The position numbers and the translations under genes were made by a program. From positions 1 through 6,295 of the forward strand of contig QKDT01000054.1 of the NCBI GenBank assembly GCA_003251995.1: a stretch of 6,295 nt of DNA, written 5' to 3'. The notes beneath the pieces were generated by a model, which did no database searches, was not told the origin of the DNA, and saw nothing but the letters and a program-made list of their open reading frames with translations. The stretch's first letter is position 1; the number at the start of each line of letters is the position of its first letter. Source of the stretch: Desulfovibrio desulfuricans (GTDB lineage: Bacteria; Desulfobacterota; Desulfovibrionia; Desulfovibrionales; Desulfovibrionaceae). Positions 1 to 5,182 of the stretch are shown piece by piece.

Positions 1-19
1 ATTTCACAGTATAAATGCT

Positions 20-808
20 CTAGCGAAGAAATCCCGTCAAAGGCGAGGAGGCTTCCGCACCCTGGCCTTGCGCCTTGACAGCACCCGGCCCAGCCAGCCA
101 TGCGTCGCGTCCAGCTTGTACCGCTGCGCCAAATGCGCGCGCCATGGCGATGGGGTCGCTGGATGAAGCAATGGCTGTATTTACAAGACAGGCCGCAGCG
201 CCCATTTCCATGGCCTCGCAGGCCTGCGAGGGGCGACCGATGCCTGCATCCACCACGATGGGCAGGTCAATCTCTTCAATCAAAATCCCCACCATTTCCT
301 TGGTGCGCAGCCCCCGGTTGGTGCCGATGGGTGCGCCCAGCGGCATAACGGCAGCAGCCCCCGCGTTGACGCAGGCCCGCGCAACATACAGATCGGGGTT
401 GATGTATGGCAGAACGGTAAAGCCGTCTTTTGCCAGAATTTCAGTCGCTTTTGCGGTTTCGTAGCCATCGGGCAGCAGGTGGCGGGTATCAGATATGACT
501 TCGATCTTTATCCAGTCTCCGCACCCGGCGGCACGGGCCAACCGGGCAAGGCGTACAGCTTCATCTGCCGTTCTTGCGCCGGAGGTGTTGGGCAAAAGGC
601 GCATGTGCGCGGGGATGTGCCCCATAATGCCCTGGCTGGCGGCCTGGCTTTCGCCCTGTTTGTCCACGCGACGCATGGCGACGGTGATGACTTCTGCGCC
701 GCTGGCTTCAGCCACGGCGGGGATGAGGCTGTCGGCGCCGTACTTGCCGGTACCGATGAAAAGACGGCTGGTAAGGGTAACTCCGCCAATAATGAAAGGA
801 TCGTTCAT
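20..808 (-). CDS. thiG: Thiazole synthase ThiG
   Basis: ThiG builds the thiazole phosphate ring of thiamine in the cytoplasm from 1-deoxy-D-xylulose 5-phosphate, dehydroglycine and the sulfur of ThiS-thiocarboxylate. The 262-residue protein is full length for this TIM-barrel family. Visible signatures are the N-terminal FIGTGKY segment (about 18-23), the Schiff-base lysine K101 in WIKIEVISD, PLGAPIGTNRG (156-166), VVDAGIGRPSQA (185-196) and the phosphate-binding MGAAACLVNTAIA stretch (from 202). The ATG at 806-808 is preceded by GGAGAG with about 5 bases of spacing, which supports this start. It lies 180 bp downstream of thiS on the same strand and should be co-transcribed with it under the TPP riboswitch. 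The next operon gene, expected to be thiH and then thiF as in anaerobes, lies beyond the left edge. Family identity is very secure. Confidence 0.97.
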   Translation of the reverse strand: MNDPFIIGGVTLTSRLFIGTGKYGADSLIPAVAEASGAEVITVAMRRVDKQGESQAASQGIMGHIPAHMRLLPNTSGARTADEAVRLARLARAAGCGDWIKIEVISDTRHLLPDGYETAKATEILAKDGFTVLPYINPDLYVARACVNAGAAAVMPLGAPIGTNRGLRTKEMVGILIEEIDLPIVVDAGIGRPSQACEAMEMGAAACLVNTAIASSSDPIAMARAFGAAVQAGRDAWLAGPGAVKAQGQGAEASSPLTGFLR

Positions 809-988
809 TGTGCTCTCCGTCTGGAATGTGCAGTTGAAATGGTGATTCGCCCAATGGGCGAGTTCAGGCCGGGCATTTCAGGCCAGTTGCGCTTGAAACT
901 GCCGCCTAAAGCGGACAATGCCGCAAAAGCCATTAGCGGTAAGGAGTTGCAGGCAAATCCTTATGGAGCGTTTCAGGTCTGAAATGCT
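805..988 (-). other. thiS-thiG intercistronic spacer with hairpins and a 42-codon frame
   Basis: The 180-bp gap is long for adjacent operon genes. On the minus strand it opens right after the thiS stop with an imperfect hairpin (967-988): TTTCAG and CTGAAA arms around a 2-base loop, then an A.C mismatch and a further 3 bp. A 6-bp stem with a 3-base loop (TCGCCC/GGGCGA) lies at 847-861, and TTCAGGCC occurs twice in direct orientation on the plus strand (863-870 and 877-884). An ATG at 931-933 opens a 42-codon frame whose TGA (805-807) overlaps the thiG ATG as ATGA, but it has no good Shine-Dalgarno. I do not call it a gene. The hairpins may tune RNA processing or relative expression; that is inference. 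Confidence 0.4.
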
Positions 989-1189
989 CTATCCACCGCC
1001 GACAAAATGCACGATTTCCAGACTGTCGCCCGTGCTAAGTTGGGTTTGGGGGAACTGCTCACGGGGCAAAATTTCTCCGTTGCGTTCAACAACGACCCGT
1101 GCCGCGTCATGCCCCCGCGCAAGCAACAGCTCGGCGATACTGCATGGTTCGGTAAACGTTTGGGGTTCCCCGTTGACTGTGACTTCCAT
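989..1189 (-). CDS. thiS: Sulfur carrier protein ThiS
   Basis: ThiS is a small beta-grasp (ubiquitin-like) protein. ThiF adenylates its C-terminus, which is then converted to a thiocarboxylate that donates sulfur to ThiG. The 66-residue product begins MEVTVNGEP, has the usual SIAELL helix start (17-22) and ends GDSLEIVHFVGGG; a C-terminal Gly-Gly is the functional end of the family. The frame stays open further upstream to 1318, but that stretch is the riboswitch leader. The ATG at 1187-1189 is chosen because GGAGG (complement of 1195-1199) sits 5 bases before it and the length then matches ThiS. It is the first gene after the TPP riboswitch, so its ribosome binding site is the likely control point. 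Confidence 0.95.
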   Translation of the reverse strand: MEVTVNGEPQTFTEPCSIAELLLARGHDAARVVVERNGEILPREQFPQTQLSTGDSLEIVHFVGGG

Positions 1190-1194
1190 TCGCG

Positions 1195-1232
1195 CCTCCA
1201 GAGGAAAACAGCCGCGGGGCCGTTTTCCGAGG
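1195..1232 (-). promoter_or_regulatory. Putative Shine-Dalgarno-sequestering hairpin before thiS
   Basis: On the minus strand an 11-bp stem (GGAAAACGGCC with GGCTGTTTTCC, one G.U pair, loop CCGC; 1203-1228) ends three bases before the thiS Shine-Dalgarno region. The flanking CCTC (1229-1232) can pair with GAGG (1195-1198) of the ribosome binding site across a 4-base bulge, extending the stem over the site. AACCTC occurs twice in tandem (1229-1240), giving two possible anti-Shine-Dalgarno strands. No T tract follows the hairpin, so it does not look like a terminator. It is the likely OFF structure of the TPP riboswitch acting on translation. The alternative ON pairing was not identified. Confidence 0.55.
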
Positions 1233-1240
1233 TTGAGGTT

Positions 1241-1302
1241 GTAATGGTTCTGCGGGGTAAGCGCCGGGCGGCACAAAACAGAAATGCCCGCTGAACCATT
1301 AC
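1241..1302 (-). repeat. Long inverted repeat in the thiS leader
   Basis: Two 16-base arms (1241-1256 and 1287-1302) pair over 10 bp (GTAATGGTTC/GAACCATTAC), skip one mismatch and pair over 5 more (GCGGG/CCCGC), enclosing a 30-base loop. The element lies between the TPP aptamer and the Shine-Dalgarno-covering hairpin, so it is transcribed in the thi leader. A shorter hairpin (CCTGC/GCAGG, 1322-1337) precedes it. No T run follows, so termination is unlikely. It may be part of the expression platform or an inserted palindromic element; the sequence alone does not decide. Confidence 0.6.
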
Positions 1303-1342
1303 GGCTGCGGGCGAGCACAATCCTGCAACTAAGCAGGTTGGG

Positions 1343-1457
1343 CCAGCTTCCCTTCGTCGGTACTATCCGCGTCAGGTGCAGAACCGCGTTTTTTTGCGCG
1401 ATTCTAGGGGTCAGGGCGCTATCACCCTTTCTCAGCCTTGATGGCTCCCCCAGCCGG
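1343..1457 (-). ncRNA. TPP riboswitch aptamer (THI element)
   Basis: Read on the minus strand this matches the thiamine pyrophosphate aptamer. The conserved CTGAGA is the complement of 1430-1435, CACCTGA of 1372-1378 and GGATAGTACC of 1359-1368, followed by GACGAAGGGA. P1 pairs CCGGCT (1452-1457) with AGCTGG (1343-1348). P2 pairs an AGGGG strand with CCCCT, P3 is AGCC/GGCT with a 5-base loop, and an optional AGGG/CCCT hairpin follows CTGAGA as in many THI elements. P5 is CGCGG/CCG-A-CG. A further 9-bp hairpin with an A-rich loop (1380-1405) is inserted between P2 and P4. The element binds TPP and, 154 bases upstream of thiS, should repress the thi operon when thiamine is plentiful. Confidence 0.95.
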
Positions 1458-1627
1458 TCTTTTGACCTTAGGCTCAGGCAAAGAGGAATGCAAGCAAAAC
1501 CAAGGCTGCATCACAAGCAGCGGCAATGCCAAGTCAGCCCCACTACAGGCTGTGGTTGCCGCGCAAGCGCTATTTTGCCAGCAAATGTAAAACCATCTAC
1601 AAAGTGCTTGCATGATTTCACAAAAAG

Positions 1628-1643
1628 AGTGAAAATTTTCACA
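1628..1643. promoter_or_regulatory. CRP/FNR-family-like operator palindrome
   Basis: A perfect 14-bp palindrome, GTGAAAATTTTCAC (1629-1642), reads as AGTGA-N6-TCACA with its neighbours, one base from the classical CRP/FNR-family TGTGA-N6-TCACA. It lies inside a larger inverted repeat (1623-1665) in the divergent thi/cstA region. E. coli cstA is activated by cAMP-CRP, so a related regulator acting on cstA is reasonable, though the site is about 410 bp before the cstA start and could serve an unseen promoter or the thi side. Which regulator binds is unknown. Confidence 0.4.
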
Positions 1644-1823
1644 TCACTGTGTGGATCACTCTTTTGCAGATTGCTTGTCTTCGATATCTGAGTGCTTCAC
1701 TGTATTAATGGCGTGAATAGTAAGATTGTTCTGTAAAAATATACTGAATGTTTGCTGCTTTATGGTTGGATGGCAGTGTTTCTGATTCTTTGTGCGGACA
1801 ATTTGTATGGACAGTAATCCTTG

Positions 1824-1853
1824 TTGAGAGTAGTTGAAAAAAACAGGAATATT
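1824..1853 (+). promoter_or_regulatory. Candidate sigma70-type promoter of cstA
   Basis: TTGAGA (1824-1829) matches five of six -35 bases. AATATT (1848-1853) matches four of six -10 bases after an 18-bp spacer containing an A run. Transcription would start near 1860 and give a leader of about 190 bases. TATACT at 1740-1745 is a better -10 hexamer but has no partner -35. This is a weak, motif-only call. Confidence 0.3.
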
Positions 1854-1944
1854 CTTATGCTTAGCAATGTTGACCAGTTACCTGGGGGAATCTGGTTGGT
1901 CGCGGTTAGCATGCGCGACGCATTGGGTAAGGAGGAAACAGTCT

Positions 1945-1992
1945 GTGCGTCGTCCCACTGAATTTATTGGCATTTGCTTGGGTGGCAGCTAA
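1945..1992 (+). other. Possible 15-codon leader ORF before cstA
   Basis: A GTG (1945-1947) opens a frame MRRPTEFIGICLGGS ending at TAA (1990-1992), 9 bases after a near-perfect Shine-Dalgarno, TAAGGAGGAAA (1928-1938), which is stronger than the one in front of cstA. The site sits in the loop of a hairpin: CGACGCA (1916-1922) pairs with TGCGTCG (1946-1952), with the GTG at the stem edge. It could be a regulatory leader peptide, or the Shine-Dalgarno match could be coincidental. The peptide resembles nothing I recognise. Confidence 0.3.
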
Positions 1993-2049
1993 GCGATTCT
2001 GGGATAGACACAGGCTGCATGCCCGAAGAACAAAACAGGGAGAGACACG

Positions 2050-3891
2050 ATGGAAAGTCTGGAGCACATTAATGCCCTAACGCTCGTATTTGCGGCATTG
2101 TGCATATTTGCCATCGCCTACCGCGTGTACGGCATCTTTTTGGCAAACAAGGTAATGAAACTGGACGCGGGGCGCATTACTCCTGCAGTGCGCTTTGCTG
2201 ATGGTCATGACTACGTTAAAACTAACGAATTCGTTCTTTACGGTCACCACTTTGCCGCCATTGCCGCTGCTGGCCCGCTGGTCGGCCCGGTGCTTGCCGC
2301 GCAGTTTGGCTATTTGCCTGGCGCACTGTGGATCTTGATTGGTTGCGTTCTTGGCGGCGCGGTACACGATATGGTGGTGCTGTTCGCCTCTGTGCGCCAT
2401 AAAGGCCAGAGCCTTTCGGCTATCGCCCAGCGTGAAGTCGGCCCTGTCACGGGTACCGTGGCGGGTATCGCCGTGCTGTGTATTCTTATTCTGACCCTGG
2501 CTGGCCTTTCGCTGGCTTGCATCAGCGCCATGCACAACGCGCCCTGGTCGCTGTTTATCGTGGTCATCACCATGCCCATTGCCATGCTCATGGGCCTGAT
2601 CATGCGCTTTAAGCAGAACAGCGTTATGCTTGCCAGCCTTGTGGGCCTTGTGCTGCTGGTCGTAGGCATTCTGAGCGGTCACGACCTGATGCAGAAGGAT
2701 GTGCTGGGCTGGGCTTTTGACTGGGATCGCAATACCGTGGCCCTGGCAATTGCCGGTTACGGCTTCCTGGCCTCAGTGTTGCCCGTGTGGTTCCTGCTGG
2801 TGCCGCGCGATTATCTTTCTACCTATCTCAAGATCGGCACCATCCTCATGCTGGCTGTGGGCATCGTCTTTGTGCGTCCCACCCTGTTGATGCCCACCAT
2901 CACGCCCTTTATCAACGGCGGTGGCCCCATCATCGGCGGCCCTGCGTTGCCCTTTATCTTCATTACCATCGCCTGCGGCGCCATGTCCGGCTTTCACGCC
3001 ATCATTGGCACGGGTACCACGCCTAAAATGATTGCCAACGAGCGCGACATCCTCTTTGTCGGCTACGGCGCAATGCTTACCGAAGGTTTTGTGGCCATCA
3101 TGGCCCTGATCGCCGCCTGCACCCTGATGCCCGGCGACTACTTTGCCATCAACGCCACCCCTGAAAAGTTCAGCTCGCTGGTTGCCGCGCACCCCGCGTT
3201 GAACACCGTTGACCTGGGCTTCTTTGAAGAAAAGATCGGCCTTAACCTGCACGCCCGCCCCGGTGGCGCAGTTTCTCTGGCTGTGGGTATGGCCCACATC
3301 TTCCACAAGATCCCCTTTATGGATCACTTGATGGCCTACTGGTACAATTTTGCCGTCATGTTTGAAGCCGTCTTCATTCTGACCGCCATTGACGCCGGTA
3401 CCCGCGTGGGTCGCTTCTTCTTGCAGGAAATGCTGGGCAAGGTTTACGCGCCCTTTGGCGACAAGAACTGGACCCCCGGCGTCTACATCACCAGCTTCAT
3501 CTTCACGTTCATGTGGGGCTACCTGATGTACACCGGCAACATCAGCAACATCTGGCCCCTGTTCGGCTTGAGCAACCAGTTGCTTGCTGGCTGCGCACTG
3601 ATCGTGTGCACCTCCATGCTGCTGCGCATGAACCGCGGCAAGCTCAGCCTTATTACAGCTATCCCCGGTATCTTCCTGACTGCCGTGACCTTCTGGGCTG
3701 GCTATTTGCAGGTGACCAAGACCTACATCCCCAGCGGCAAGTATCTGCTTGCCTTCCTGGCTTGTCTGGTCATGGTGCTGATGGTCTTTGTGCTTGTGGG
3801 TACCATCCGTCGCTGGATTGAACTCATGAACATCAAGGGCACGGTTAACGACGCTTACGGAGAACCCGTGCGCGCCCTGGCAGAAGAGTAA
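2050..3891 (+). CDS. cstA: Carbon starvation protein A family transporter (CstA)
   Basis: This polytopic inner-membrane transporter belongs to the CstA/BtsT family, linked in enterobacteria to uptake of peptides and pyruvate when carbon is short. The 613-residue protein has about 15 hydrophobic segments. Family signatures include TPAVRFADGHDYV (44-56), GHHFAAIAAAGPLVGPVLAAQ (65-85), GAVHD (103-107), VPRDYLSTYLKIGTI (251-265), ACGAMSGFHAIIGTGTTPKM (308-327), FILTAIDAGTR (442-452) and IWPLFGLSNQLLAG (501-514). Compared with E. coli CstA (701 residues) it lacks the N-terminal extension of about 35 residues and most of the C-terminal loop and tail, so it belongs to the shorter form. The ATG follows GGGAG (2038-2042) at a spacing of 7. 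It is monocistronic, ending at a terminator 40 bp downstream. The substrate in this organism is not shown by sequence; in a fermenting or sulfate-reducing anaerobe, peptides or pyruvate are both plausible. Confidence 0.95.
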   Translation: MESLEHINALTLVFAALCIFAIAYRVYGIFLANKVMKLDAGRITPAVRFADGHDYVKTNEFVLYGHHFAAIAAAGPLVGPVLAAQFGYLPGALWILIGCVLGGAVHDMVVLFASVRHKGQSLSAIAQREVGPVTGTVAGIAVLCILILTLAGLSLACISAMHNAPWSLFIVVITMPIAMLMGLIMRFKQNSVMLASLVGLVLLVVGILSGHDLMQKDVLGWAFDWDRNTVALAIAGYGFLASVLPVWFLLVPRDYLSTYLKIGTILMLAVGIVFVRPTLLMPTITPFINGGGPIIGGPALPFIFITIACGAMSGFHAIIGTGTTPKMIANERDILFVGYGAMLTEGFVAIMALIAACTLMPGDYFAINATPEKFSSLVAAHPALNTVDLGFFEEKIGLNLHARPGGAVSLAVGMAHIFHKIPFMDHLMAYWYNFAVMFEAVFILTAIDAGTRVGRFFLQEMLGKVYAPFGDKNWTPGVYITSFIFTFMWGYLMYTGNISNIWPLFGLSNQLLAGCALIVCTSMLLRMNRGKLSLITAIPGIFLTAVTFWAGYLQVTKTYIPSGKYLLAFLACLVMVLMVFVLVGTIRRWIELMNIKGTVNDAYGEPVRALAEE

Positions 3892-3906
3892 TTGAATAAT
3901 TACGAA

Positions 3907-3923
3907 AGCCGCCGCTGGCGGCT
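3907..3923 (+). repeat. Short GC-rich hairpin after cstA
   Basis: AGCCGCC and GGCGGCT form a perfect 7-bp stem with a 3-base loop, 15 bp after the cstA stop and just ahead of the main terminator. It has no T tract of its own and may stabilise the mRNA 3' end. Confidence 0.5.
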
Positions 3924-3931
3924 GGCATAGT

Positions 3932-3970
3932 AAAGCTCCCCGAAACCGTGAGGTTTCGGGGAGCTTTTTT
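3932..3970 (+). terminator. Intrinsic terminator of cstA
   Basis: A perfect 16-bp stem (3932-3947 with 3952-3967), closed by the tetraloop GTGA, merges into six T residues (3965-3970). It ends the cstA transcript. The gene on the other strand converges from the right; read leftward the hairpin is followed only by TTTACTA, so it may also stop that transcript, less efficiently. Confidence 0.95.
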
Positions 3971-4031
3971 ATCAACGGCAGGTTCGTCAACGGCATGATT
4001 TTGTCATGCGCTCGTGATGTAAAAAGCCGTT

Positions 4032-4718
4032 CTAGTAGTGTTCAAGAGCCTCTGCGGCAATCTGGCTGGCGGTTTTTTCGTAAACATCGTCGCCGTCAAA
4101 CAGTTCGCAGGGGGCGGTGTTGGCTGCATCAGCCAAGCGTCGCAGCGCCGGGGCATCCATGAGGTCTGGGGGCAGTTGGGCAAGAGCCCAGGCCGCCATG
4201 CCCTGACATACGGCATCAACATCTTCCAGGCCTTTCACCAGCCATGGACGGGCAGTGAGGCAAAGTTGCGGGCGGGTCTGGGCAAGACGCCCAATGGCCC
4301 AGTAGCAGGAGCGGCGCAGCGTGTCGTGGTCGCAGTAATTGTCGTCGCGCTCTAGATCAATGATGTAGCTGATGAGAATGCGGTGAAAATCCTTGGCAAG
4401 CGATTCGCTGGCGGCGAGGATCTCGGCAAAGGCCTCGGGGATACCCCAGCCAATGTTGCCGGATTCTTCATTAAGGTGCCACATGAGGCGGCGGATGATG
4501 TTTTTGGCAGTTTCAGGATGTTCCCTGGCAAGGCGCGCCGTTACCTGACCAAGCGCGACAGCGGCGCGGTGTTTGGTTTGCGGGCCCAGCAGGAGAAAAG
4601 AGAAGAGCGGCCCAACGTTTTCAAGGCCACCCTGGGCAATTTCATCAAGATGATCGCGCCATTGCGGGCTGATGATACATTCTTTGAGCTTTTGTTTTGC
4701 GGATCGCATGCGAGCCAT
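4032..4718 (-). CDS. HEAT-like helical repeat protein, DVU0298-type
   Basis: The 228-residue product is soluble and all-helical, with successive amphipathic helix pairs typical of HEAT/ARM solenoids: GPLFSFLLL..RAAVALGQVTARLA (36-64), AKNIIRRLMWHL (71-82), GIPEAFAEILAAS (92-104), RRSCYWAIGRLAQTRP (135-150) and CQGMAAWALAQLPPDL (171-186). The segment HLNEESGNIGWGIPEA (81-96) looks like a conserved family motif. I associate it with the uncharacterised DVU0298-type family of Desulfovibrio, from memory. No catalytic motif is visible, so it is probably a protein-binding scaffold. The ATG at 4716-4718 is preferred over a GTG at 4731-4733, because GGAGG (complement of 4727-4731) lies 8 bases before the ATG and overlaps the GTG. 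It stands alone between cstA (convergent) and a long gap. Confidence 0.8.
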   Translation of the reverse strand: MARMRSAKQKLKECIISPQWRDHLDEIAQGGLENVGPLFSFLLLGPQTKHRAAVALGQVTARLAREHPETAKNIIRRLMWHLNEESGNIGWGIPEAFAEILAASESLAKDFHRILISYIIDLERDDNYCDHDTLRRSCYWAIGRLAQTRPQLCLTARPWLVKGLEDVDAVCQGMAAWALAQLPPDLMDAPALRRLADAANTAPCELFDGDDVYEKTASQIAAEALEHY

Positions 4719-5182
4719 GAGCAGTTCCTCCACGGTCTGTTATCAGGCTTGCATTCATAGTGAGCGCTTTTGAAGGATATGGCAAGGCGCGAATCAGATC
4801 GGTTGTTTTGTCCTGCGGACTGCAAAGCATGCTGAATGCTATAAATTGGGTTTGTTCACCCTTTGGGCACGGGATTTCGCTGTCCGGCGAAGTTTTGGAC
4901 GCATTCCTGACGTGGGGCAAAGGGGGACTGTTAGGGTTTTATCCCGCTTGCACTCCCCCCATAACACCCCTTGAGGTTTTCAATTTTCTTAAACCGTCGA
5001 GGGCAACGTGACTATAGCTGCGGGAGATTCCCTCACTCGCTGCGCTCCATTCACCCGAGATCAAACGGGTACGTTAAGAGTCAGGGTGGTTCACTCGTCA
5101 TCAGGAGCCGCCCGTTCATGCGCAACAGGGCGAACTCGGGCAGAGGAGCAAGTGCGGCTTTCTGCCGCGTGGATTTTTCTGG
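4719..5182. other. Intergenic region between HEAT-like gene and lysO halves
   Basis: These 464 bp lack a convincing gene. An 83-codon frame (4760-5011, plus, GTG start) has no Shine-Dalgarno and crosses the G/C-run element, so I treat it as spurious. Structures present are TTCGC/GCGAA (around 4876-4890), the G/C-run block at 4914-4970, an ACCCG/CGGGT hairpin (5053-5070) and a GCGGC/GCCGC hairpin near 5154-5168. The stretch from about 4900 to 5110 has the look of a recurring intergenic sequence rather than a plain promoter. The HEAT-like gene's promoter must lie here on the minus strand, but none stands out. No clear terminator for the lysO pair is visible. Confidence 0.6.
4914..4970. repeat. 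Nested G-run/C-run imperfect inverted repeat
   Basis: Three G runs (4914-4917, 4922-4926, 4934-4936) are mirrored by three C runs (4943-4945, 4955-4960, 4967-4970) around a TTTTAT centre. They form a nested stem with internal loops of 7/9 and 4/6 bases. No gene start is nearby, and no T tract follows on either strand. It may be a structured intergenic repeat; three G runs per strand fall short of a standard G-quadruplex. Confidence 0.45.

Larger units (their letters stand above)
1458..2049. other. Divergent intergenic region between thi operon and cstA
   Basis: These 592 bp hold the promoters of both the leftward thi operon and rightward cstA, and no convincing protein gene. The part from about 1580 to 1870 is clearly AT-richer than the flanking genes. 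It contains a CRP/FNR-like palindrome, a nested inverted repeat (AAAAGAGTG 1623-1631 with CACTCTTTT 1657-1665), a modest sigma70-like promoter for cstA, and a structured cstA leader with two small reading frames. I could not pick a convincing sigma70 promoter for the thi operon on the minus strand. Confidence 0.7.

Noticed and set aside
1203..1228. Hairpin before thiS as an intrinsic terminator
   Set aside because: The stem is stable but is followed by TCTGGAGG instead of a T tract, so control of the ribosome binding site is more likely.
1190..1318. In-frame N-terminal extension of ThiS by 43 residues
   Set aside because: It would translate the riboswitch expression platform, and the internal ATG has an ideal GGAGG and gives the normal ThiS length.
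1516..1531. Sigma54-like TGGCAT-N5-TGCT on the minus strand upstream of the riboswitch
   Set aside because: GG and GC are correctly spaced by 10, but the -12 element is imperfect, thiamine operons are not usually sigma54-dependent and one match in this much sequence is not surprising.
2077..2682. 201-codon minus-strand frame opposite the start of cstA
   Set aside because: Same shadow effect; low-complexity polar composition and no recognisable domain.
2773..3996. 407-codon open frame on the minus strand opposite cstA
   Set aside because: It is His/Gly/Asp-rich and antisense to a clear membrane transporter, runs through the cstA terminator, and is the expected shadow of GC-biased third positions in cstA.
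4914..4970. G-quadruplex
   Set aside because: Only three separate G runs exist on either strand in this block, one short of an intramolecular quadruplex.
4760..5011. 83-codon plus-strand frame in the intergenic gap
   Set aside because: GTG start without a Shine-Dalgarno, crosses the G/C-run hairpin, no recognisable motif; better explained as part of a non-coding repeat-like stretch.
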